Source: Branchiostoma floridae
Lineage: Eukaryota; Chordata; Leptocardii; Amphioxiformes; Branchiostomatidae
Assembly (NCBI RefSeq): GCF_000003815.2
Contig: NC_049988.1
Span: forward strand, 16,860,088-16,924,087
Length of the DNA stretch: 64,000 nucleotides
Direction: 5' to 3'
Shown here: piece by piece, positions 50,162 through 60,185 of the stretch
How positions within the stretch are numbered: position 1 is the first letter of the stretch
Layout of the letters: every line of letters starts with the position of its first letter
The notes under the pieces: model-generated
Seen by the model: the letters and a program-made list of their open reading frames with translations, nothing else
Databases searched by the model: none
What the model was told of the DNA's origin: nothing
Program-made: the position numbers and the translations under genes

Positions 50162-50459
50162 AATAAAGGCCATTCCATTCGACCTACGGGGGTGTACGTC
50201 TCTATCTCTATCCACCACGTCTTTTGTTCTACCACTTACGCCATCAGTTTACTGCATTTGAAATTTTCTAAAGCCTTTGGGTGACAGGGGGTTTGATTGT
50301 TCAATCTTAATTGCTTCCGTATCAATGTTGGTATATAAGGACGCCGTGTTTTACCCTGTGCTGTATTGGTATGGTCCCATTGTTCTGTGCTATCAGACAG
50401 GTAAATAGAGAGAGGTTCGAAGGTGAAACTATCACACCTGTATGACGTAACGTTCTTTT

Positions 50460-51445
50460 TTTATTTATTTATCTATTTCATCTTGAAACAGATGGGTAGC
50501 CCCTACAACAGTACATAGTTGATTTCCAAGGGGGCCCATCAAACATACATGTAAAATAATAAATACAGGACAAAACGTGGTTACAATCAGTCAAACTTTG
50601 AACATCGAGGGACAACATACAGTACAGAAAACATAAAACCGGTGCGTCAAAACATAATCAGTGTCCATACTCATGTCGAAAACGTTCCAAGGTCAAAATC
50701 AATATGTCAATAGATGGAGTGGAGGTCAGAGGTCAAATCATATATCAAATCATGTGTAAATCGAAAATTAATGAAACTGAAATTTACAAAGTATGGATAG
50801 TAAATCATATGTAAAGATTGAACAAACAAAAAAATTAAAACAGTAAGGCACATCAGAGACAAAGGTGCTTTTCCATACTAAGTTCCAATATTACTTGAGG
50901 TCAGATATACATGTGTTCTTCAGAGCTGTTTTAAAGCCTTTTAGTGTTGTGATGTTTCTTATGTTATCTGCTAGTTTGTTGTACTGGCTAGTGCCAGTGT
51001 ATGCAAATGTTTTTTGTCCACATGTGGTGGTGTAGCTTGGTGGGTGTAGTTTAGTGGTCTGCCTAGTGTTGTAAGTATGGATACGAGAGTTCTGCTGAAA
51101 TGTGGCGGATAGGTATGTTGGTGCCAAGCCTGTCAGACATTTGAAAACCATAATGCACGTGTGCTCAAATCTCCTATCAGCCAGGTATTTCCAGTTGAGA
51201 GTTTGGTGGAGGTTCACAATGCTGATGTCCCGTTGCCTACGTTGTAGCACCACCCTTGCCGCTCTGTTTTGTAGTATTTGTAGTTGCCGTTGTTTGGTGG
51301 CCCCACAGGTTCCCCAGACAGTGTCACAATAGTCGAAAATAGGCAATATCATAGTCTTGTACTTTACTGCATTGCAAGATATGTATAAAACAAAGAATTC
51401 AATACCATATTCTATACGGGTGTGTGAATACAACTTTTTCATAAC
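50460..51445 (-). mobile_element. 5'-truncated CR1/jockey-type LINE 3' end
   Basis: A minus-strand frame (51442-50891) carries the C-terminal landmarks of non-LTR reverse transcriptase proteins: ILPIFDYCDTVWG, LQILQNRAARVVL, LNWKYLADRR, GLAPTYL and YNKLADNIR...LKGFKTAL, then a stop. The remaining 430 bp is 3'UTR ending in an A-rich tail (plus-strand T run near 50455-50475). Clade within CR1/jockey-like elements not resolved. No clear target duplication found. Confidence 0.85.
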
Positions 51446-51552
51446 AAAATTATGATAACGGTGGAAAAGAAGTCTTGTTGTCAGGGTATTTGACTTAGAA
51501 TCTTAAGGTCCTGGGTTCCAGTCCCTAATAAGCCTTGTGTGTTGTGCCCTCG

Positions 51553-51746
51553 TACCCCCCTCACATTGGGCAAAAATCGATCGGACGACGAGTCTGCGAG
51601 CTCTAAATAAAGTACGAGGAGGTATGACCCTGACGGGAAGGAGAGAACTCTGCCATTTCTTCGTCGGCATCAGGGTCATGCCTCCTCGTAATTTAAAGCT
51701 CGCAGACTCGCCGTCCGATCGATTTTCACCCAATGTGAGGGGGGTA
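51553..51746. mobile_element. Foldback element, arms about 80 bp, next to an assembly gap
   Basis: TACCCCCCTCACATTGGG...ATCGATCGGACG at the left reappears inverted at the right (CGTCCGATCGAT...CCCAATGTGAGGGGGGTA). The loop is about 35 bp. It ends 10 bp before the 100-N gap. Confidence 0.88.
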
Positions 51747-51756
51747 TTAGGAGAGG

Positions 51757-51856
51757 NNNNNNNNNNNNNNNNNNNNNNNNNNNNNNNNNNNNNNNNNNNN
51801 NNNNNNNNNNNNNNNNNNNNNNNNNNNNNNNNNNNNNNNNNNNNNNNNNNNNNNNN
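51757..51856. other. Assembly gap (100 N)
   Basis: Exactly 100 N, the conventional size for an unknown gap. It sits between genes A and B, next to a foldback repeat. Confidence 0.99.
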
Positions 51857-52695
51857 AACGTTAAAAAGAGCCCACCACACTTATCAAAAAGAGTAGGAGT
51901 CTTCTCTCTGTGTGAGTAGATCAAACCTATCACGGCGTACGCGTATATGACCACTAACCAAAACCAGGTGCTACACTGTACATGTTTTTGAAAATAATTC
52001 ATCCACAATAGCACGGCACGAGTCTCACACGTTCACTCATTTTTCACAGCCTTTCTTCCTTGCGGAATGAGTCGTCATCCTTAATAGAATTATCAACTTT
52101 ATCTTTATTTGTTTAATAAAATTGACAGGGACCCAAAATAGACTCTAAACTTTGATCAACGCTACATAGCACACTATGATCCACTATGCATGTATTGAAC
52201 AAATGTGAAGAAATATTGGTACATGTTTACTGCAGTGTTTAGAAATTCATTACGCAATTATGCTGCTTAAAATTAGTAGACTATAACTCACAAATGATAC
52301 CAGTACTTCATGTATTAGAACAACATACTGGACTTTTTCCCCCGAATGGCGGTTATATAGGCTGAACATTTCAGATTCAGAACCTATAAAATTTCATACT
52401 TCTGTATACAAAGCAGCTTCTGATTACATTTGTACCACGAACTATCAGGCTAAAACTACTCTGAGATATCGATCACATGTCTAAAACTCTCGCGATTTTA
52501 CGTTCTTAAGTGATTGGTCATCAGTATTGATCCTGAAGAAGGCGACAGTGGTTGTTGAAAATGTGATCCGTGCATGTCTTTGTGTTGGAAGAAAGTTTAG
52601 CATTGTACTATGATTACTACCAACACAGATGAGCTTCCATGATACATTGATACATTCCCATACGAAAACAGACAACTAAGTACAACGGAAAGTCC
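51857..52695. other. Spacer between genes A and B
   Basis: No coding exon. CACACTTATCAAAAAGAGTA (about 51878) resembles 28935, an interspersed repeat. At 52530 GATCCTGAAGAAGGCGACAG may be another Penelope-type end. Confidence 0.45.
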
Positions 52696-55600
52696 TCAAA
52701 TGACCCCGTCTCCCCTCAGCCGTTTGAACAGGTGTTCGATCGCGTGCTCAGCTGCCCCCTGGCGACTCTCGCGTTTACCGGAGTTGTCGGACGTGCCGGT
52801 CCCGACGTCCCACGCTTCGCAGTAGAAGATCAGCTGCAGTGTGTTGAACTCGAACCTCATAGATGTGTTGTAGCGAATCCTTCTGTCCATTATGGTCACC
52901 TGTGGAGAAAAAAGTAGGGCAAACAAGGCAATAATAAATGGCAGACTTCACTTTGCACACACACACACACAAACACAAACGCGCGCGCGGACACACACAC
53001 AAACAAACAAACAAACAAGATGCGCGCGCACACACACTCGCACATGGACAAAAAGGCCGACACGCCAGAAGCAACATTGTACTTCACTTTCTTTGCCGGT
53101 GAAGAAGCAAACATGATATACACAATTGAAAGTCGACTTTAACTGTATAGAAAAAGTACCATGTACCCATTGACAACTTTTACTACAGTACGACTAATAC
53201 TAATGGTTTAGTTGAAATTGCTGAACATGAAGTTACATACTTCGCCAGTATCGCTGTAGCTGATGCTCCGGACCTGCTGTCTTATTTCTGCATCCGTCGG
53301 GCTGGTAGCGACTGCCGGTGCCGGTGTCTCCGACTGGTTACTGCCTGTGCAAGAACGCAAACCGTCATTTACTTCATAATGATACCATATCACTACATCA
53401 TGCAATGCAACCGCTGTGAGCATAGACCTCGAGTGTGATTATACGAAACTCTGAAGGCAACTAAACTGGGTATGATTTTGGAGACGGTCAGATGTTTCAG
53501 ATCGACAGCAACTGCCGTCACGGTGCCACTGAGGAAAGATAGCGGATGCTGTCTGAAACGTATGACCGTTTCCAAAATCATACCCTGTTGCCCGAGTAAC
53601 TATAATTTGGCGCACGTAATAGTTATACCAACTGACATATGAAATGCCGCAATAGAAAGGACAATTTTACTTCGGTTCTCGCTGGACACAGTGCTGGTGG
53701 CGACTTGCTGACGATCACGATTACCACTCCGTGATGCGTAACCAGCGTCGTCTCCTGTGCTGTTACAACCTGGAAAAAATATAACAGCCGCCATTAATTA
53801 CACATCATATACAAATATACAAGGTAAACAAATGCATAGCTTGCTGCTGTTGGCCGGGTAAACAAACAACTAACGTTACTGTACGCAAATTGCCTTTGTC
53901 AATATCAATGCCATTTTTTGACTTCTACAACATAAATGTGCTAGCTTGACTGCATGAAGGCATTACGTACCACCTAACATGTAGGTAACGTATACACTAT
54001 TGGATTATAAAGCATGCATACGAAAGTGAATACAATAGTCAGGTGATAGACAAAATGACGCTTATGTTACTTACAGCCGTCCACGCCACAGGCCTTAAGA
54101 AACTGCTCGTGGGATTTCTCCCAGTACTTCGACTCCCAGAGTCTGTCTTTGAGCCTTTGGGCAGCGTCGTGTTCCTTCTTTCCTTTCTCCAGGATCTTGA
54201 TGATCTTCTTAGCCAGCCTCTTCGCGTCTTCTTCATCGTTTCCCTCCATCTCGACGATGTTGCGGTCGAACTCGGGGTCCAGGTCCTTCTTGATGAACTC
54301 AGCCAGCCCGGACCTTTCGGAGATGATGACGGGAACACCGGCAGCGATAGCCTCCAGGCCGACAAGTCCGAACGGCTCGGCTCGGGACACCATGAGGACC
54401 ACGTGTGCCTGCTGGATGTCACGGCACAGATCCTCCTGCGTGCCGTACTCCAGGGGTGTGAAGTGGAAGGAGCCTGACCTGATGTTAGCATCGATGATCT
54501 CCTTGCTTCGTTGGAAGTCGTTCTTCCGTATCCCTTTGACTCGCCACTTTGCTCTTGGGAACCGCTGGATGACGTCAGGCATGGCGCTGGCGACAAGGTC
54601 GTAGCCTTTCAGCTTCTCCACGCCCTTGACCCTGCCGATGGACAGCACAACTTTCGTCTCCGTTTCCACGTACGTCCTCTTGGTGTTGAAGAAGATGTCT
54701 GACGGTTTAGGCAGGAACATGTAGTGCGGTTTTGACTCCCTCATCTCGTTCTGGTAGTAGTCATAGATGACAGGCCCCACCGAGAATATCGCATCAGCAT
54801 GTTCCATGTCATCTTGGATGGCTTTACGCTTGTCTCCGATCCCCATCGCCCGTTCGTCACTCTTGTAGTGCTCTGTATCTTCTGGTATCACGTGGCCGAA
54901 GAGAAAGAACTTCGCGTGTTGGAGGCGTTGTTCCTTGAGCGCTCTTGCGGCCTTGCTGGTGATATCTACATGGCCAATGATGTAGCCGATGTCTTCAGGA
55001 AGACTTGGATAACGACTTCGATGGTCATACGTGAGCCAGTCGAGAATGGGTTTCCTTTGATCGCCTTTTTGGACTTCGGGGAACAGCAGTTGAACGCCAT
55101 CGTCAACTCTTTCGTCTGGGTACAGCACTGTGTTGTACACCTTTACTTTTCTACTCCTCAAGGCGCGCGCCACCTGGCGGTTCATAGTAGACACGCCACC
55201 CTTCGCCGTGCCGTACTCGTCGTTGACCAAGAGAACCGCATGTTTGCCTACCAATTAAAACATGACGTATTAAGATTACTCCGTACTTGTATAGCATCTC
55301 TCTAACTTTCAAAGCTACAAGACAGAAACAACATGATTTGATGTTAACTGCTTGTATGTCCTGAAGCTATCGAAAAAGCATTATAACCTACCATGTTTTA
55401 AGTTGCCATCGGGAGTGTCCCCGTGTTGTGGAGATGTCGTGGTCACCTGCCCAGAGGATTGAACTGCAAAAGAAATGTGTAGATGCATCTTCGATTCATT
55501 TCTATCCTTTTCCATCCATTAATTGTAAGGGGTGAAAACAATGGTATTTCTACTCAGTGGTGACAATTATTCATATGCATTTTCCGCCTAAAAGAATTTA

Positions 55601-58600
55601 TGTTTAGCGTTTTGCTGTTGTTTTCGACATTGTCGATTCAATTGGATAGTAAACGAATTCTAGACAGTTTTTATTTTGTCAACTTACCATCCAGACTTGC
55701 ATAGTGGTTCTCGGCATAATGCCCCAGGAGCAGAGGAGGTTCTTTCGTGCCCACAGTCCCGGTACTTGGTGTCAGGATGGTGACGTAGTTCTCCGCCTCT
55801 ACACTGGACACGATGCTGACGTCATGACCAAACATGTCCGCCATGGCCTGTAGGACAATGTGGTCTCCCCACGTCCCATCACGTGACATGGTGCTCAGGT
55901 AACCTTCCCAGTTTTGATCTTGGACGAAGTCACTGAGATGGTCGCCGTTAAGCTGGAAATACGATTTGAAACATCAGCAACAGCCAACATGTTATTCCAT
56001 TTGTTTAAGGTCATATGTATATAGTTGATTTTTGTCTATAACGTTATTTGATGAATGGTATTCATCATAATGGTATATCAACGGAAAAATGAAGCCGAAG
56101 AGTGTGTACATTTCGTCACAAAAAAAAAACAAAAAACTTTTAAATCTTTCTATTCCTGGTAGTTAACCCACTAATGCCATGGTCCCATTTGCGCTAGTGC
56201 AATTTCCAGACCGTGTTTTGTCGGCGTCGGGCGTGGCGTATTACGGTAACTGGTAGAGCGTTCAGCTCGGAATCTATAGGTCATGAGTTCGATCCCCGCC
56301 GTGCCCCCGACGTTGTGCCCTTGGGAAAGGCACTTCACACGACCTTCCTCACTTCACCCAGGTGTAAAAATGGGTACCTGACTTCGGTCTGGGAGGTAAA
56401 ATTACCTTCTGTCTATACCATGTATGTGACACTGTTAATATAAGTTACAAAACTTGAGTGCAGTGCCACATCGTCCTCGTCTGTCCAAAAGCAAAATAGA
56501 AAAATTCCAGACCCTGCCGTGACGCAAAATAGCCCTGTAATCACAAGCCGTCCCGCGGGGCCACGTAGGGGGTCACACCCAAAAGTGCAGAAAACATCCC
56601 GAAAACTAAATGAAATGCTCACGTTGTATGGACAGCCTCTTAAGTAGTCAACAACTTGCTTGCGCAGATCCCCGTGGCTAATTTGTCTCCCCTCCGTACG
56701 GAACAGCTGATCAGCCACGGCGTGAAACATGCAGTTTCCGTCCTTCGGCACCTCATCCCGGAAGGTCAGCCCTGACTCCGCCACGTGCCTGGCCAGTCTG
56801 TTGTAGGTGTCAGGACGGGAGTCGTCTTCTACTCTTACCTCGGTCAGCAGGTGTTTCAGCGTCTCGAAGGCTTCTGAGGAAACAGACACTTGTAAGATAT
56901 TGTCCCTCCAAGACGCGAGAGGTTGGTGGGCAAGATTGTGACCTTCTTTTCTTATGCCCCGTTTCTTTGTCTGCTTGGCAGAAAACGGACATATGATAAG
57001 AAGGTCACAAACTTGCCTACGAGTCTCTGCTTGAAGAGTACATGTTCCTAGAAATGCTTAGAATTCATTTGACAATTAAATAGGGGAGTTTAAGACAATT
57101 ACATTACTGCGATATCCGGCATGGTCTTCTTATAATGGACAGGTCATCACGTCTGTATCGTGTTCAGTAGTCACACAAACACGCGCGCATATAATGTCCT
57201 ATGGGAAGTTTACCAGAAATATTGATAATGTCTTCTTTATTCCTACTCCTTTATTCCTTACTCCTAAGCATCCAAAGCATCCTTGTTGATAGCATCATGA
57301 AACCAACATAGCGACTGACAAAAAGCTAACAGTGTCTGCCTACTCCGTGCGTATCCTTGGATCTTGTCCGTGTGAAATCTTCCGTCAGTCTTCCAAGAGC
57401 TCCCCGCTCTGCTGTGGTCACCGCTATTCTCAGGCTGAAGAGTCATGTGTAGTCTTGGTGCTTTAGCTATGGCTGTGTCCACGTCTAGGTACAGTAGATT
57501 ATGAATATATATAAAGAGGTTTTTTTTTTATATGATGATAATATTTATTTGTAAAATCATACCCGAAGGCTAATTGCATGGTCATTCTCAAGAGCAAATA
57601 GTATCATAGATTATTATCTGTTATAGACTATAATAATAATTATAGATAATCGCTTGCACATTTAGAGGATTAACATATTACATGTTGTTTTTAACATGAT
57701 ATCATGATAGACTATAATTCAGCAGAAATATACCAATTTGCCATTTTTTGGGGGTATGATGCATCACAGATTCCTTTCTCAAGTCAGCTCCTCTTATGAC
57801 CTTGCAATACAACTCACCTTTCTCTCTTGCTCTTTTGGTCGCTTTGCTAAGTGCTGCAGTACGTCGTGATAACATCGAGAACAAAAGGACCAATGAATAA
57901 ACCAAAAAAAAGGGATTTTTATCAGCAAAGACGGCAGTAGATATAGAACACCAACATAGCATTGATATATTAAGATTTCCGTCAAATGGAAGTAAGAATT
58001 CATGAACTAAAATGTGCATTTTTCTTCAGTCCATGTTTAACGCATGAGCAGAAACCTGACACCAACACTATCAGTTACAAGGGCAGCCATATTTATTTAC
58101 GACATCGCTAAGTTGTGAACGTTTCAAAGTAGGCTTCGGCCATGATTTTCAGACATACATGTATGCTTTTGCACGCATATTTCTAGACCTAATGCCCCAG
58201 GAAGGGGTGTTAAAGTCAGTTTTTCATTGTACGACACAAGCCGTGCCTTCTGCTCCAACAAAAACGATCTATACTCGATTTTACTGGCCATTTTTAATCC
58301 CTCACCTTGTAATGCACAGTGGTTGCTTTCCCACTACTATAATCAATGAATGATGACAAACCTTTCGCTTCATCTTTAGCAATCTTCTCTGCCCTCTCAG
58401 CGAAGTCACGTCTGCCGATTTTTGTCAGCAGTCCTGCCAGAAGTGAGAGATCTCCTGGCTCCAACTTTCTTTCTTTTTCAAGTTGGGTAAAGATCTGGTG
58501 AGCGTCGGCTTTCTGGACGAATCTCGCTGGTAAGATCTCTGCACCGCTGACATAGTTACGGAGATCGGTAAGTTCTTCCTCTAACAGGTTTCGAGAAATC

Positions 58601-58635
58601 TTCAGGAAAAGATCTTGGCGAGGATTGTCTGCCAT
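52696..58635 (-). CDS. Gene B: DED - OTU deubiquitinase - GT-B glycosyltransferase - shared C-terminal module
   Basis: Core exons, all in phase: 58635-58362, 56873-56623, 55952-55688, 55463-55392, 55247-54075, 53769-53671, 53344-53241, 52899-52696 (TGA), 813 residues. Residues 5-88 are a death-effector-type domain (DLFLKISRNLLEEELTDLRN, LEPGDLSLLAGLLTKIGR). Residues 115-262 are an OTU cysteine protease with DGNCMFHAVADQL (Asp136, Cys139) and NHYASL (His258). Residues 288-677 are a GT4-like GT-B transferase with GTAKGGVSTMNRQVA, SIGRVKG and the EX7E motif EPFGLVGLE. Residues 730-813 are the module shared with A and C. A phase-compatible 36-nt exon (57853-57818) may add 12 residues after the DED. 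Start chosen by alignment to gene C; the frame is open upstream to 58779. OTU enzymes remove ubiquitin and GT4 enzymes use activated sugars; substrates are unknown. Confidence 0.87.
52955..53045. repeat. CA/CAAA microsatellite
   Basis: (CA)n, CGCGCGCG and (CAAA)n mix in the last intron of gene B. Confidence 0.9.
53462..53588. mobile_element. MITE of the GGTATGATTTTGGA(A/G)ACGG family
   Basis: GGGTATGATTTTGGAGACGG and CCGTTTCCAAAATCATACCC form long inverted arms, with GCTGTCTGAAACG inside. Relatives at 27248-27431 and about 62625-62705. In an intron of gene B. Confidence 0.75.
54075..55247 (-). CDS. Single-exon glycosyltransferase domain of gene B
   Basis: A 1173-bp exon (part of gene B) carries the entire GT-B fold, about 390 residues, without an intron; all other domains of the gene are split or short. 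The N-terminal half starts KHAVLLVNDEYG with the GGVS loop typical of GT4 donors/acceptors. The C-terminal half has TKVVLSIGRV, the EX7E motif and AAGVPVIISERSG. Acceptor TTGGTAG|GC and donor T|GTAAGT. Listed separately because its intron-free structure is notable. Confidence 0.88.
56214..56400 (+). mobile_element. tRNA-derived SINE
   Basis: A box ACTGGTAGAGCG and B box GAGTTCGATCCCCG at tRNA-like spacing are followed by a body TTGGGAAAGGCACTTCACAC and AGGTGTAAAAATGGGTACCT, common in deuterostome tRNA SINEs. In an intron of gene B. Confidence 0.8.
56901..57040. mobile_element. Foldback MITE, CTCCAAGCAGA family
   Basis: CTCCAAGACGCGAGAGGTTGG...ATTGTGACCTTCTT and the inverted AAGAAGGTCACAAACTTGCC...CTGCTTGAAGAG; a relative of 16408-16537. 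It begins about 30 bp upstream of the OTU exon in gene B. Confidence 0.75.
57264..57484 (-). CDS. Possible extra or alternative terminal exon of gene B
   Basis: An acceptor CTAG|AC at 57484, phase-compatible with the DED exon (G+AC), opens a 73-codon frame (DVDTAIAKAPRLHMTLQPEN...) ending at TAG 57264. As a terminal exon it would give a short DED-only isoform. A donor-like GTAGGC inside (CACGGA|GTAGGC) would also be phase-compatible with the OTU exon. No recognised domain. Low certainty. Confidence 0.3.
57818..57853 (-). CDS. Possible 36-nt microexon of gene B
   Basis: TACTGCAG|CACTTAGC at the 5' side and GAAAG|GTGAGTT at the 3' side. Phase 1 to phase 1, 12 residues (ALSKATKRAREK), symmetric, so inclusion would not change the downstream frame. 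The KRAREK sequence resembles the basic end of the DED exon in gene C (AKERKGQ). Confidence 0.45.
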
Positions 58636-58694
58636 TGAACTTAACGGCCGGCGCGGTGCTACACCTGTCATCACTCTGGCATGTCGATACTGGT

Positions 58695-58704
58695 GGAAAT
58701 TCCC
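58695..58704. promoter_or_regulatory. kappaB site upstream of gene B
   Basis: GGAAATTCCC, 60 bp upstream of the start codon, within a 19-bp block identical to that upstream of gene A. Confidence 0.65.
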
Positions 58705-60185
58705 AGTTACACCTGGATGGAGCGATGTCAGTTGGGAGGGGGCCATTTTGGTATGTAGTTTAGTATATTCTTTTTCCACTGTAACTTACGTTAAGTCGAC
58801 TTGACAGCATTGTGCAAGAAACAGCAAGAAATGCGTATTATGACGAAATGCAACACGTCTTTATAGAAATGTCAACGTAGAATAAGACGTACCCCTAGAA
58901 TGTCTTGGTCCGGTCCATTGTTACTCAAGTTACGGTCATGACAGAAAGGTAAATCAAGACAGGAGTTCAAAGGTTCCGTTGTAAACAAGACCATCTGCTG
59001 AGTGCGCTGGGCTTTTGTAAAAGTGTGCTTCATACGTTGTTAGTAGTTGTTATTGGTTGCCATACATTGTACCCTGTGCGATTGACCAAAAACTTCATTC
59101 ATTCATTCTTTCATATGTCCGCCGAAAACAAACAGGCGTGGAAGAAGTCAAAATAGCCTGTTTGGAGTGTAATGCAGAATGGCAGTATCATTATGCCCCT
59201 TTTCCTCCATAACCTACATTCTTCTACTTAGGAGCTACCTTCTTTTACTGAAGACGTTACACCAAGACACCGTGTTGTATCCAAATGAAAGACATATTTC
59301 TAGACATGTAAGTTATAAGCCATAAGACGCCACTTCTATAATGATGATTATAAAGGTCTTTATTGTAAATTCATGCCCTATAGGGCTTAGTTCAAATTAT
59401 ATAAGCTTATATTGCTTTCTTTACAATGTTTGTACATGAATACATCATGTTATATGCTTTAGTTCATAACCAGTTCATAATATTCTGCCAGACAGACGGT
59501 ATATAGTAGTCTCCAAGCAGACGCGTCAGCTGGATGAAAAAAGAGAATTATTTGGCCAAAAATAAAATGCCATGGGATTTCAGTTTTGCAGTCTTTTGCA
59601 GTCTATCCAGCTATCACGTCGGCCGGTCAGTTCACTCCTAGGCCAATTAACTCCTACTAGACTTTTGTTCTTACTTATAACTTGGCCAAAGTCCCATGTT
59701 GCTATATTCGGCTAGACCGGAGTCTGGTAGAGACTAGGTAAATAGTGAGAGAGGTTCGAAGGCAAAACAATCGCGTGATCTGCATGACGTCACTTTCGTT
59801 TCGGGAGGGTTACATCATGCAGGCACCTGCGTGATAGGGCGTGTATCATTATACAGAGCGCGAGACAGTTCATTGACTACTCCTGCCTTCAAAGAAGAAG
59901 TCAAACGTGACAATAGTATACATTGTTCATATAATTGATTAGACGCTTGCATAGTGTAACGTATTACTCCATTTTCTACTTTTAAACCCTTCGAGACTGT
60001 ACATGCAATTAGCCTTCGGGGATGATTTTGCAAAGATATTTTACCATATTCTGTATGGGTGTGTATGAATACCCATTTTCTATCAAAATACAACAACAAC
60101 AATAACAACAAATGGGTGGCAATGTGGTATTGTGTTTTCCCTAGCAGACCCTAGTGCTGTGTCCTTGGGAAACGCTGACAAGTCC
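58705..60185. other. Spacer between genes C and B
   Basis: No coding exon seen. Holds a MITE (59507-59736), a GCAATTAGCCTTCGGGGATG repeat (about 60005, also at 6630) and AT-rich sequence resembling a LINE tail at 59340-59400. Confidence 0.5.
59507..59736. mobile_element. MITE, TAGTCTCCAAGCAGA family
   Basis: TAGTCTCCAAGCAGACGCG at the left and GGTAGAGACTA at the right; near-full-length relative of 49634-49836. Confidence 0.75.

Noticed and set aside
52530-52580. A third Penelope-type end (GATCCTGAAGAAGG...)
   Set aside because: Short, and common in unrelated retroelement tails; not enough sequence to assign.
54039-54604. Long frames in other registers and on the plus strand over the glycosyltransferase exon
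   Set aside because: Shadows of a GC-rich coding exon; only the minus-strand frame has GT-B motifs and fitting splice phases.
58636-58779. Extension of gene B to an upstream in-frame ATG at 58779
   Set aside because: It would place the kappaB block inside coding sequence and lacks any counterpart in gene C. Start at 58635 aligns with gene C's MSEPSRHDLFLEI. Not strictly excluded.
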